Assembly: GCA_016720685.1 (NCBI GenBank)
Contig: JADKKC010000023.1
Span: 1-64,000 of the forward strand
DNA: 64,000 nt
Direction of reading: 5' to 3'
Origin: Zoogloea sp.
GTDB taxonomy: Bacteria > Pseudomonadota > Gammaproteobacteria > Burkholderiales > Rhodocyclaceae
The stretch's first letter is position 1. Each line of letters begins with the position of its first letter. Under the pieces are notes generated by a model. The model was not told where the DNA came from. It ran no database searches and saw only the letters and a program-made list of their open reading frames with translations. Of this stretch, positions 17,849 to 26,907 are shown one piece after another. The position numbers and the translations under genes were made by a program.

Positions 17849-18771
17849 ATGTCAACGCCACTCGCCAGAATCCCGTCGATTGACCTTTTGCGCGGCTTTG
17901 TCGCCGTGGGCCGACGCATGAGCATCACCCTCGCCGCCCAGGATCTGTTCCTGACCCAGTCGGCGGTCAGCCGGCAGATCCACGGGCTGGAATCCGCCCT
18001 GGGCATCAAGCTGTTTGAACGGGCGCACCGCTCCATCCACTTCACGCCCGAAGGTGAGCGGCTGTTCCTGAGTGCCGACAGCGCAATGCAACAGCTGCAG
18101 GAGGCCGTCGGCGCCCTGCAGGCCAGTCTGGTCCACCGCCCGGTTACCGTGACGGCCAGCATTTCGTTTGTCGGCCTGTGGCTGCTGCCGCGCCTGCCGA
18201 GCTTTCAGCAGCAGCACCCCCAGGTCGAAGTGCGCCTGTCGGCCAACAACAACATCGTCGACCTGCGCCAGGAGGGGCTGGACATCGCAATCCGCTACTG
18301 CGCCGGGGACAGCATGCCCGCCGGCGCCCGCCGGCTTTTTGGCGAGACGGTCTTCCCGGTGGCCACCCCAGCCTCGGCATTGCCCGACTGGACGACCCTT
18401 CAATCATCGCCCGCTCGGTTCTGCTCGAATTCGAAGGCGACCACTCTCCCTGGTGGAACTGGGAAAGCTGGCTGGACATGCAGGGCTGGTCCGGCGTCAA
18501 ACCAAAGGGCGTCATCCGCTTCAATCTCTTCGACCAGATGATCCACGCCACCATTGCCGGCCAGGGCATTGCACTTGGGCGCAGCCAGTTCATCCGCCCG
18601 ATGCTTACCGACGGCCGCCTTGTGGCGCTGCCGACACCCCACCCCGGCCCCAGGTCGAACAAGGTTTTCTGCCTGCTCCAGCGCAGCCCGACCCCTTCGA
18701 AAGAAACCCAGGCCTTGATCGACTGGATTGTTGCCGAAGCACGGCTGACGGATGAGCTTCAGCTTGCCTGA
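17849..18771 (+). pseudogene. LysR-family transcriptional regulator (GcvA-like), frameshifted
   Basis: The N-terminal winged helix-turn-helix is clear: SITLAAQDLFLTQSAVSRQIHGLESALGIKLFERAHRSIHFTPEG. A periplasmic-binding-protein-like effector domain follows. One C appears to be missing from a CCCC run at about 18366-18369, after VFPVATP. The remainder (SLGIARLDDPSIIARSVLL... to the stop at 18771) continues in another frame. Rejoined length is about 307 residues, normal for LysR. It is divergent from the thioesterase-GST-isomerase-MFS operon, its expected target. Either a sequencing error at the homopolymer or a genuine loss of the regulator. Confidence 0.78.
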
Positions 18772-19271
18772 GCCTCGTTCAGCGCAACACTCCGCAAACC
18801 TCCCGGACGTGGCCGCGCAGAACAGTAAGTAGGTACGGATTAGCGCAGCGTAACCCGACATCACGCATCGGCCCTGCTCATGTCCGATGCCGTCGAAGCA
18901 CATCGAATCGCGCCCCCAATCCAGGTTTGATCAGACGGTAAAGTCCAGATGCACTGAAGATGATCGGAGATGCCCAGCAATTGCCCATCGATTTTGACCG
19001 GACGCAATTGGCGAACGGATCGGAAGGCATTGCGCAGGACATTGACGGCGGCGATCCGTCACACGAGCGAAGAAGAAAGAGCCACCAGAAACAATCGCGC
19101 GTCGCTATTGCATGGGGAATGTCGGCTTACGCTGCGCTATTGACCCGGCCATTATTAACTTGTCGAAAGGCAGAGACGGCGCGGCAGACTGTAGAAAGAC
19201 TCATCAACCCGGTCATTGAATAGCGACCACACGCTCAGCCCGAACGGTGGCAAGGGAATCAAAGGGCCGGG
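18772..19271. repeat. Intergenic region with two nested inverted-repeat pairs
   Basis: These 500 bp contain no convincing gene. One pair: AGCGCAGCGTAACCCGACAT (18842-18861) against its near-exact reverse complement at 19119-19138 (one mismatch). A second pair: ACCCGGCCATTATTAAC at 19143-19159 and its exact reverse complement at 19271-19287, overlapping the pgl stop. An 87-codon ORF at 18960-19223 spans one arm, resembles nothing I know, and is not called. The layout suggests a paired REP/BIME or a small non-autonomous insertion. Confidence 0.6.
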
Positions 19272-19979
19272 TTAATAATGGCCGGGTACAGCGAAATTCG
19301 TTGACCGCCCGGCTTCGGAATCGACCAGCAGGCAGGCGTCGTTACGCACGGCATGGGCGATGGGAAGACTGGCGCCGTGCTGCCAGGCGAACAAAGCGGG
19401 GGATTTTTCGGCGCCGGTGATCAATACCAGTTGCTTGCGGCAGGCGCGCAATGTCTCAAAGTTCAAACTGACGCGCTCGCCAGGTGGCTTCGGCGCACCG
19501 TGCACGGCAATTACCGGGGCGACGGGATCGCCGCTAGTCGAAAACAGACTGGCAGTGTGCCCGTCCTCGCCCATGCCGAGCAGCAGCAGATCGAAGGGCT
19601 GCCGGTCGAGAACCAGTTTTGCATATTCGGCCGCCGCAAGGGTTGCACCGAGCTCGGCCGGAATAGGGTGAATCTGCCCGGCCGGTATTGCCACCTGGGA
19701 AAGCCAGGCATCCTGCGCCATGCGTGAGTTTCGTCCGGCGTGGTCGGAGGGCAGGCAGCGTTCGTCACTCCAGAAGATTTCCCAGGCGCTCCAGTCCTGC
19801 ACCATCCCGGCCAGCATTTGATAGGTCCGTTGCGGCGTGCGGCCACCGGCCAGAACAATCCGGAACATCCGGCGCTCATGGATCGCAGCCTCGGCTTCGG
19901 CAATGACAATACGGCAGGCCTGCCCCGCGACATCTTCCGGACTTTCCAACACTTTGCAGTTAGCCGGCAGCATCAGCAT
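19272..19979 (-). CDS. pgl: 6-phosphogluconolactonase
   Basis: This is a 235-residue enzyme that hydrolyses 6-phosphogluconolactone in the oxidative pentose phosphate pathway. Diagnostic segments are VLAGGRTPQRTYQML, FWSDERCLPSDHAGRNSRMA and LLLLGMGEDGHTASLF. The start (ATG 19979, or 19973 two codons in) overlaps the end of zwf, so translation is coupled. The last codons and stop (GHY-stop) lie inside the ACCCGGCCATTATTAAC repeat arm, so the extreme C-terminus may have been remodelled by that repeat. Confidence 0.93.
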   Translation of the reverse strand: MLMLPANCKVLESPEDVAGQACRIVIAEAEAAIHERRMFRIVLAGGRTPQRTYQMLAGMVQDWSAWEIFWSDERCLPSDHAGRNSRMAQDAWLSQVAIPAGQIHPIPAELGATLAAAEYAKLVLDRQPFDLLLLGMGEDGHTASLFSTSGDPVAPVIAVHGAPKPPGERVSLNFETLRACRKQLVLITGAEKSPALFAWQHGASLPIAHAVRNDACLLVDSEAGRSTNFAVPGHY

Positions 19980-21436
19980 TTGCCCCCGGGTTTGTCATCG
20001 CAGCGCAGCGTCTGTCGCCATTCCCGATCCGTCTGGCCGAATATCTGGTCCGCCGCTTTCGGCCCCCAACTGCCAACCGGATACTGCAAGGGCGGGCGCT
20101 CGTCATCGGCCCAGCCGCGCATGAAAGGATCAACGACATTCCACGCGGCCTTGACTTCGTCATAGCGCAGAAAGAGCGAGCGATCGCCCTGAATGACGTC
20201 CATCAGCAACGCTTCGTAAGCTTCGGCCTTGCGCTCGCCGGGATTGCCGACCGACGCATCCATCGATATCTGGCGGGTCCGGGTTTCCTCGCCGGGCACC
20301 TTGGCGGATATTTCCATCTGCACCACGTCGTCCGGCTGGATCCCGATCAGCAACCAGTTGGGATAGGCGGCGGAGACACCCGCCCCCTGAAAGAGCTGTA
20401 TCGGTGGCTCACGAAAACGGACGGCGACCATTGAACGCCGCTCCTTGAGGCGCTTGCCGGTGCGCAGGTAGAAGGGCACGTCATGCCAGCGCCAGTTGTC
20501 CACATAGAGCTTGAGCGCGGCATAGGTTTCTGTGTGGCTGCCAGCGGCGACGCCGGCTTCCTGCTGATAGCCGGCGTACTGCGCGCGCACCGCATGACGG
20601 GCCAGTTGCGGCGGGTCGAGAGGGCGAATCGAGTGCAGCACCTTGACCTTTTCATCGCGCAGGGATTCGGCCTCCAGCGATACCGGGGGCTCCATTGCCA
20701 GCAAGGCGAGAACCTGCAGCAGGTGGCTCTGGATCATGTCGCGCGTCGCCCCGCCATGCCGATCGTAGTAGCTGGCCCGGCCGTTCACGCCGATGGTCTC
20801 CGCGTGCGTGATCTGAACCTGGTCGATGTAATGCCGGTTCCACAGGGGTTCCAGAATCATGTTGGCAAACCGCAAGACCAGCAGGTTCTGCACGGACTCC
20901 TTGCCGACGTAATGATCGATGCGGTAAATCTGCTCTTCCTTGAGGCGCAGATTGAGTTCGTGCTGCAAGTCGCGGGCCGATTGCAGGTCGTGGCCGAAAG
21001 GCTTTTCGATCACCATCCGGCGCCAGCCGGTACGCTCTGCCAGCAAACCGGCCTCTACCAGCCCGACGGTGATCGGCACGTATAACTCGGGGCTGACCGA
21101 GAGATAGAAAATCACGTTGTTGGCGCATTCGCCGGCCCCGATCCAGACGTCCAGCGCCTGGTAGAACGCGGCATCTTCAAGCCGGCCAGTGAGATAGTCG
21201 AGGCGCTGGAGAAAGCTCTCCAGCGGCCCGGGGTCTGAGGCTGGCAGATGTTCGCGCACCTCGCGCCGCCAGGCCTCCTGGGTAAAAGGTGTTCGGCCAC
21301 AGCCGAGAATACGGACGTCAGGCGCCAGCCGCCCAAGGCAGTGCAACTGGAACAGGGCAGGCAGGAGTTTGGCCATCGCCAGGTTGCCCGTCGCTCCGAA
21401 GATCACGTAGGCATGCGATTCGGTGGCGCAACTCAT
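19973..21436 (-). CDS. zwf: Glucose-6-phosphate 1-dehydrogenase
   Basis: This is a 487-residue enzyme oxidising glucose 6-phosphate to the lactone with NADP. The Rossmann start is YVIFGATGNLAMAKLLPAL. The active-site motif RIDHYVGKESVQNLLVLRFAN lies near residue 170. EKPFGHDLQSARDL and WVPFYLRTGKRL-type segments (here DVPFYLRTGKRL) are also present. The start ATG at 21436 overlaps the gnd stop as ATGA, and its own stop overlaps pgl, making a translationally coupled gnd-zwf-pgl operon. A longer ORF extends upstream but is only gnd read in another frame. Confidence 0.95.
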   Translation of the reverse strand: MSCATESHAYVIFGATGNLAMAKLLPALFQLHCLGRLAPDVRILGCGRTPFTQEAWRREVREHLPASDPGPLESFLQRLDYLTGRLEDAAFYQALDVWIGAGECANNVIFYLSVSPELYVPITVGLVEAGLLAERTGWRRMVIEKPFGHDLQSARDLQHELNLRLKEEQIYRIDHYVGKESVQNLLVLRFANMILEPLWNRHYIDQVQITHAETIGVNGRASYYDRHGGATRDMIQSHLLQVLALLAMEPPVSLEAESLRDEKVKVLHSIRPLDPPQLARHAVRAQYAGYQQEAGVAAGSHTETYAALKLYVDNWRWHDVPFYLRTGKRLKERRSMVAVRFREPPIQLFQGAGVSAAYPNWLLIGIQPDDVVQMEISAKVPGEETRTRQISMDASVGNPGERKAEAYEALLMDVIQGDRSLFLRYDEVKAAWNVVDPFMRGWADDERPPLQYPVGSWGPKAADQIFGQTDREWRQTLRCDDKPGGKC

Positions 21437-22872
21437 GGCAACGGCTCCTCGACCCCATCGCCCATCCAGCGGGTGTGGAAACGCGTCGTCTCGTCGCGGT
21501 CGATACGCTGGTACGCATGAGCCCCGAAGAAATCCCGTTGTGCCTGAATGATGTTTGCCGAACCCCTGGCGCAGCGATAGCCGTCGTAAAACGCCAGCGC
21601 CGAACCCAGAGCCGGTGCCGCTATGCCGTGCCCGACGGCAAGCATGACCGCCTTGCGCCAACCGGCTTGCGCGGACCTGAGCTCGGCCGCAAAGAACGGA
21701 TCCTGCAGCAGGCTGAGTGGCACCGGCTGGCGCTCGAAACTGTTCTTGATGTCACCCAGAAAGCGGCTGCGGATGATGCAACCGGCGCGCCACAGCAGGG
21801 CAATATCACCGAACGGCAAGGCCCAGCCGTTCTTCCCGGCGGCAGCCTGCATGAGCATGAAGCCCTGAGTGTAGGAGACCAGTTTTGCTGCGTACAAGGC
21901 ATCGTGCAGCGCATCGAGATACACCGCGCGGTCCGGCTCGGGCACGACAGCCGGCACGCTGCCGAGCAGCGCCGCCGCCGCAACCCGTTCAGACTTGCGC
22001 GCCGACAACATGCGGGCATGGACGGCTTCGCTGATCAGGGTGAGCGGCACGGCGTTATCGAGGGCATCCTGCGCGGTCCAGACCCCGGTTCCTTTTTGCC
22101 CTGCCTTGTCGAGAATCGAGTCGACCAGCGGGCTGCCGTCGCGGTCTCGCTGACGCAGTATGCGGGCGGTGATTTGAATGAGATAGGATTCCAGCCGACC
22201 GCCATTCCAGGCCTCGAAGCAGTCGGCCATTGTGTCGTGATCAAGGCCAAGGGCGTGCTGCATCAAGTGGCAGACTTCGGCGATCAATTGCATGTCGCCG
22301 TATTCGATGCCGTTATGAATCATCTTCACGTAATGGCCGGCCCCGCCCTCGCCCAGCCACTGGCAGCACGGCATGCCATCAACCTTGGCGGCGATGGCCT
22401 GGAACATGTCGCGGATAACGGGCCACGCCGCGGCAGCGCCACCGGGCATCAGCGACGGCCCGAAGCGGGCGCCGTCCTCGCCGCCGGAAACGCCCATGCC
22501 GACAAAGTGAATACCCTTGGCGGCAAGCGCCCGCCAGCGGCGGTCGGTGTCCTGGTAATTGGAGTTGCCCCCGTCAATCAGGATGTCCCCCGCTTCAAGC
22601 AACGGCAGCAATTGCTCGATCACACCCTCGACGGCGCGACCGGCAGTCACCATCACCAGAATCACGCGGGGCGAGCCAAGCTGGCTGACCAGGCCCTCGA
22701 GATCATCGGCCACGGCGATGGCACGCCCTTGCCCATGGGCACGGATGAATTCCGAAGCAACCGCGCCCGTACGGTTGTAAACGCTCAGGCGGAAACCCTT
22801 GTCACTCAGGTTGAGCGCCAGGTTGGCACCCATCACGCCCAGGCCGACGACGCCCATGTCTGATTGGATCAT
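21433..22872 (-). CDS. gnd: 6-phosphogluconate dehydrogenase, decarboxylating
   Basis: This is a 479-residue enzyme, the usual size of the dimeric long form, producing ribulose 5-phosphate, CO2 and NADPH. Motifs are GVVGLGVMGANLALNLSDKGF (NADP fold), VGMGVSGGEDGARFGPSLMPGG, GGAGHYVKMIHNGIEYGDMQL (catalytic Lys/Asn) and a C-terminal DFFGAHAYQRIDRD...FHTRWMG. The ATG at 22872 has GGAGACAGGA upstream. The frame is open further upstream only because it runs into the decayed cupin gene. It is first gene of gnd-zwf-pgl. Confidence 0.94.
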   Translation of the reverse strand: MIQSDMGVVGLGVMGANLALNLSDKGFRLSVYNRTGAVASEFIRAHGQGRAIAVADDLEGLVSQLGSPRVILVMVTAGRAVEGVIEQLLPLLEAGDILIDGGNSNYQDTDRRWRALAAKGIHFVGMGVSGGEDGARFGPSLMPGGAAAAWPVIRDMFQAIAAKVDGMPCCQWLGEGGAGHYVKMIHNGIEYGDMQLIAEVCHLMQHALGLDHDTMADCFEAWNGGRLESYLIQITARILRQRDRDGSPLVDSILDKAGQKGTGVWTAQDALDNAVPLTLISEAVHARMLSARKSERVAAAALLGSVPAVVPEPDRAVYLDALHDALYAAKLVSYTQGFMLMQAAAGKNGWALPFGDIALLWRAGCIIRSRFLGDIKNSFERQPVPLSLLQDPFFAAELRSAQAGWRKAVMLAVGHGIAAPALGSALAFYDGYRCARGSANIIQAQRDFFGAHAYQRIDRDETTRFHTRWMGDGVEEPLP

Positions 22873-22921
22873 TCCTGTCTCCGACAGTCGTGGTGCTTCT
22901 TTTTGCAATCCAGAGTGAGCT

Positions 22922-23240
22922 TCAATTTCCTTGGGGCCACTCTCCGCCTCGAATCTCGTGGATGACGCCATCCCTGTGATTGGGAGGACATAAAGCGTAT
23001 AAAGTTTCAGCGGCACGGAGCCGGTGTTGATTACGTTGTGAGTGACTCCACCGGGACGAGACCCGCGAAGCCGGCTTGAATCGGCGTCCGGGCTCCATTC
23101 AGCACGGCCTCGCCGGAACCCGCCTCGACACGGAAGAACTGATCAGCCTTGTGAATTTCGGCGCCGATATCTTCCTGGGGTTTCAACGACATCAGGACAC
23201 GCTGCGAACTTTTGGCCTTTCGAAATCTTGAGGAAGGCAT
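22922..23240 (-). pseudogene. Small cupin-domain protein remnant
   Basis: MPSSRFRKAKSSQRVLMSLKPQEDIG followed by DQFFRVEAGSGEAVLNGARTPIQAGFAGLVPV matches small cupins (LMSLKPGEDIG...HELDQFFRVEEGSGE). After VPV the frame breaks at about 23045-23052. The next cupin strands (VTHNVINTGSVPLKLYTLYV) are in a second frame, and a probable C-terminus (DGVIHEIRGGEWPQGN-stop) is in a third. At least two indels are therefore needed to restore it. Because of this the gnd frame appears to extend upstream into cupin sequence. Decay is more likely than error here, since two separate breaks fall in one short gene. Confidence 0.65.
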
Positions 23241-23359
23241 GCTCTTTTGCCAGCATTACAATTGCATCGATTTCGAACGCCTGAGAAGCACGGCTGTTCC
23301 AACAGGAAAACAGCGATAATGGCGGCCAATTCGTTTTGAACGCCACTTGGGATTCCCGC

Positions 23360-25563
23360 ATGGAAATCAAGGTCAACTTTCTCGACAAGCTTCGTCTTGA
23401 AGCCAAGTTCGATGACTTCACGGTGGTCGCCGATCAGCCTATCCGCTACAAGGGCGATGGCTCGGCGCCGGGTCCGTTCGATTACTTTCTGGCTTCATCG
23501 GCTTTGTGTGCGGCTTACTTTGTGAAGTTGTACTGCGAAACCCGCAATATCCCTACCGACAACATCCGCCTGTCGCAGAACAATATTGTCGATCCGGAAA
23601 ACCGCTACAAGCAGATTTTCAAGATTCAGGTCGAGTTGCCGGCGGATATCTCCGCCAAGGACCGCCAGGGCATCCTGCGCTCCATCGAGCGTTGCACGGT
23701 GAAAAAGGTGGTGCAAACCGGGCCCGAGTTTGTGATTGAGGAAGTGGAAAATCTGGATGCCGATGCGCAGGCCTTGCTGACGCTGAATCCGGATTCGGAC
23801 GCCAGCACCTATATTCTGGGCAAGGATCTGCCGCTGGAGCAAACCATCGCCAATATGTCGGGGGTTTTGGCGGGCCTGGGCATGAAGATTGAAATCGCTT
23901 CGTGGCGCAATCTGGTTCCCAATGTGTGGTCGCTGCATATCCGCGATGCGCACTCGCCGATGTGTTTTACCAATGGCAAGGGCGCCACCAAGGAAAGCGC
24001 GCTGGCGTCGGCCTTGGGCGAATTTATCGAGCGCCTGAATTGCAATCATTTCTACAACGACCAGTTCTGGGGGGAAGACATTGCCAACGCGGCGTTCGTG
24101 CATTACCCGGATGAGCGCTGGTTCAAGCCTGGCCGCAAAGATGCGCTGCCAGCCGGGATTCTCGATGAATACTGCCTGCGGATTTACAACCCCGATGGCG
24201 AATTACGTGGCTCGCATTTGTACGACACCAATTCCGGCAATGTGCAGCGCGGCATCTGTTCGCTGCCGTATGTGCGCCAGTCGGACGGCGAGGTGGTGTA
24301 TTTTCCGTCCAACCTGATCGACAACCTGTTCCTCAGCAATGGCATGAGCGCCGGCAATACGCTGGCCGAAGCGCAGGTGCAATGCCTGTCGGAAATTTTC
24401 GAGCGGGCGGTAAAACGCGAAATTCTGGAAGGTGAAATCGCACTGCCCGATGTGCCGCCCGAAGTGCTGGCGAAATATCCCGGCATTCTGGCCGGCATCG
24501 AGGAGCTGGAAAAGCAGGGCTTTCCGGTGCTGGTGAAGGATGCGTCGCTGGGCGGGAAGTTTCCGGTGATGTGCGTCACCTTGATGAACCCGCGTACCGG
24601 CGGTGTGTTTGCCTCGTTCGGGGCGCACCCAAGCCTGGAGGTGGCGCTGGAGCGCAGTCTTACCGAACTGCTGCAGGGGCGCAGTTTTGAAGGCCTGAAC
24701 GATTTGCCGCGGCCCACCTTTGAAAGCAACGCCGTCACCGAGCCGAACAACTTCGTCGAACACTTCATCGATTCCAGCGGCGTGGTGTCGTGGCGCTTTT
24801 TCAGTGCCAAAGCCGATTACGAATTTGTCGAGTGGGATTTTTCCGGCCAGGGTGAAAACTCCAATGCCGAGGAAGCCGCCACCTTGTTCGGCATTCTCGA
24901 AGACATGGGCAAGGAAGTGTACATGGCGGTGTATGACCAATTAGGCGCAACGGCCTGCCGCATCCTGGTGCCGGGTTATTCGGAAATTTATCCGGTGGAA
25001 GACCTGATCTGGGACAACACCAACAAAGCCCTGCTATTCCGCGACGATATCCTGAACCTGCATCGCCTCGACGATGCCAGCCTGGAAGCGCTGCTTGAAC
25101 GCCTGGAAGACAGCGAACTCGATGATTACACCGACATCATCACCTTGATCGGCATCGAGTTTGACGAGAATACGGCCTGGGGTCAGCTGACGATTCTGGA
25201 ATTGAAGCTGCTGATCAATCTCGCCTTGAAGCAATTTGAAGCGGCGCAAGAACTGGTGGAAGCTTCCTGCAATACAACGAAAACACGGTCGAGCGCGGAT
25301 TGTTTTATCAGGCCTTGAATGTGGTGCTGGAGGTGCTGCTGGACGACGAGCTGGAACTGGACGATTACGAGGCCAATTTCCGCCGCATGTTCGGCAACCC
25401 GCGGATGGATGCGGTGCTGGGCTCGGTGGACGGCAGCGTGCGCTTCTTCGGGCTGACGCCAACGAGCATGAAACTGGAAGGGCTCGACCGGCACCAGCGC
25501 CTGATCGATAGCTACAAAAAACTGCACGTGGCGCGGGCCAATGTGGCGGGTTTATCCGGTTAG
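23360..25563 (+). pseudogene. OsmC-domain / YcaO-domain fusion protein, frameshifted near C-terminus
   Basis: The N-terminal ~135 residues resemble OsmC/Ohr (GDGSAPGPFDYFLASSALCAAYFVKLYC). From about residue 150 the protein follows E. coli YcaO closely: NVWSLHIRD, CFTNGKGATKESALASALGEFIERL, SNGMSAGNTLAEAQVQCLSEIFERAVK, FGAHPSLEVALERSLTELLQGR. YcaO proteins are ATP-dependent backbone cyclodehydratases; E. coli YcaO is linked to ribosomal protein S12 beta-methylthiolation. One base is missing at about 25262-25266, after QELVEA. The tail (FLQYNENTVERGLFYQALNVVLEVLL to the stop at 25563) continues in another frame. The catalytic YcaO core is before the break. No precursor peptide or heterocycle-forming partner is adjacent. 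Confidence 0.8.
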
Positions 25564-25682
25564 GCTGGATTAGCCACAAGGGTGGGCGGGTGGCGCCCCA
25601 GCGCTGATGACACATGCGGCCATTGCGCGCCATCAACGTAAGGTCAGCCGACCTCAAGTACGTGCCAAGCCTGTAAAAACAA

Positions 25683-25707
25683 ATGCGCCCGGGAACACCG
25701 GGCGCAT
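25683..25707 (-). terminator. Probable original glmS terminator between ycaO and glmS
   Basis: A perfect 10-bp stem ATGCGCCCGG / CCGGGCGCAT with a 5-nt loop is followed, on the minus strand, by TTGTTTTTAC. It is oriented to terminate minus-strand transcription. If the 3.4-kb element at 25759-29185 is removed, it sits shortly after the glmS stop. Confidence 0.6.
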
Positions 25708-25758
25708 CAAGGGCACTTGGAATTTTCGACTTCAATTAATCAGAACAAGAACCCCTGA

Positions 25759-25895
25759 TGACTCCGACAAACAAAGTCCGTCGGGATCTGAGCTAGTAAG
25801 TTGTTGATTTTTCGAGATGTGTGCACTGCGCAAAAGTCCGTCAGAGATCCTCAAACGGACGGTGGTGTTTGCTCGGCTGCAAATAAAGCCCCGTC
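25759..25895. repeat. Left end: terminal inverted repeat and subterminal motif copies
   Basis: The 26-bp TIR (25759-25784) contains AAAGTCCGTCGGGATC. The same AAAGTCCGTC recurs exactly 60 bp inward (25833-25842), and a weaker copy AAAGCCCCGTC lies at 25885-25895. Arrays of subterminal sites of this sort are where TnsB/Mu-type transposases bind (comparison by layout only). Confidence 0.6.
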
Positions 25896-25986
25896 AAAAG
25901 TCTCAGAGAAGGCTAGACCTCTTCTGCGGTCAGGGGCTTACGCAGGTATTTCGATGCTCGTCTCGAGCAGACCGATGTTCGGCGCC

Positions 25987-26907
25987 CTATTTCTTCGACG
26001 GGTCGTAGAGGGGTTCGGGGTTCGCCCCACGACGCCGAGCGTCCTCGAAGGTGTCCAACAGCATCTTGGTGTCGCTGCTCCCTTGAATCAGGTGATTCAT
26101 CCGTAGCACCCGCCAATGCAAGTTTGGGTGCGACAGGTTCTTGTCGAAGAACACTTCGGGCTTGCCGACCGCCAGTGCCCCAAATTGGTCTAGCGTTCGG
26201 TAGGCCTGCATGTTCCAACTCAGCTTGCTGAGTTCCATTGACACCGCAGTCGCCTCCAAAGTCTCATCCGACGCCTTCTTGCGCTGCATCAGCGCCTTTA
26301 TTAGGTCCGCAGCAAACTCGTCGGCATCCTCCTCACTGGCTTTGGCGAGGCTCGGGTCAATGTTCAGTTCGGACAAATTCCCATCCTCGAACTCAGCGCC
26401 AGTTGTTTTCTTGGCGAGATGGCCCACCTCGTGCAGGAGCATGAACGTCAACACGTACCTTGCGTTAAGACCCAACCGCCCGTCTCCGGTTGATTGCTCT
26501 CTGATGAACGCGTTGAACACGTCCGGGTTCACGAAGAGGCATCTGCAGCCTTTGGGCACCGCTGCTGGAGTGGTCCGCGCCATAGGGGGCGCCTTCACAA
26601 GGTAGACGGGGATATCAGTGGGGCTCGTCCTTGAGTTCAGCTTGCCGCCTTGCGCCGACATCACAAGCCTCATTCCCGTACCGCGAGCTACAAGGTTCGT
26701 ACTAGCGACCGCCTTCTCGACGAGTTCTAGCCCTGTTTGAGCATGCTGTAAGCCCCGCTCCTGCACTGGGTCTGAAGCCGCGGCTGACGCGTCGCCGCCG
26801 AAGGAGGCATCCGCTGCCAGCCCCAGCGTGATAATGAGCAAGACCATCCAGCAGCCCGGAGCGGCAACTACGCGCTTGCCCCCTATTGAATAGCGTCCTA
26901 CTTGCAT
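25987..26907 (-). CDS. Exported HExxH zinc metallopeptidase (element cargo)
   Basis: A protein of about 306 residues from the ATG at 26907; a longer ORF starts at 26958. A positively charged N-terminus followed by WMVLLIITLGLAADASF looks like a signal peptide or anchor, so it acts outside the cytoplasm. The zinc site LTFMLLHEVGHLAKK lies near residue 159. A downstream acidic ligand is likely in SEEDADEFAADLIKAL near residue 190, a spacing seen in M48-like and related gluzincins. Overall sequence matches no named family I recognise. It is divergent, 71 bp from the Het-C-like gene, and is inside the TIR-bounded element. A second, different HELGH peptidase lies on the other arm. Confidence 0.65.
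   Translation of the reverse strand: MQVGRYSIGGKRVVAAPGCWMVLLIITLGLAADASFGGDASAAASDPVQERGLQHAQTGLELVEKAVASTNLVARGTGMRLVMSAQGGKLNSRTSPTDIPVYLVKAPPMARTTPAAVPKGCRCLFVNPDVFNAFIREQSTGDGRLGLNARYVLTFMLLHEVGHLAKKTTGAEFEDGNLSELNIDPSLAKASEEDADEFAADLIKALMQRKKASDETLEATAVSMELSKLSWNMQAYRTLDQFGALAVGKPEVFFDKNLSHPNLHWRVLRMNHLIQGSSDTKMLLDTFEDARRRGANPEPLYDPSKK

Noticed and set aside
18960..19223. 87-codon ORF in the pgl-LysR gap.
   Set aside because: It crosses an inverted-repeat arm, lacks a ribosome-binding site and resembles nothing known.
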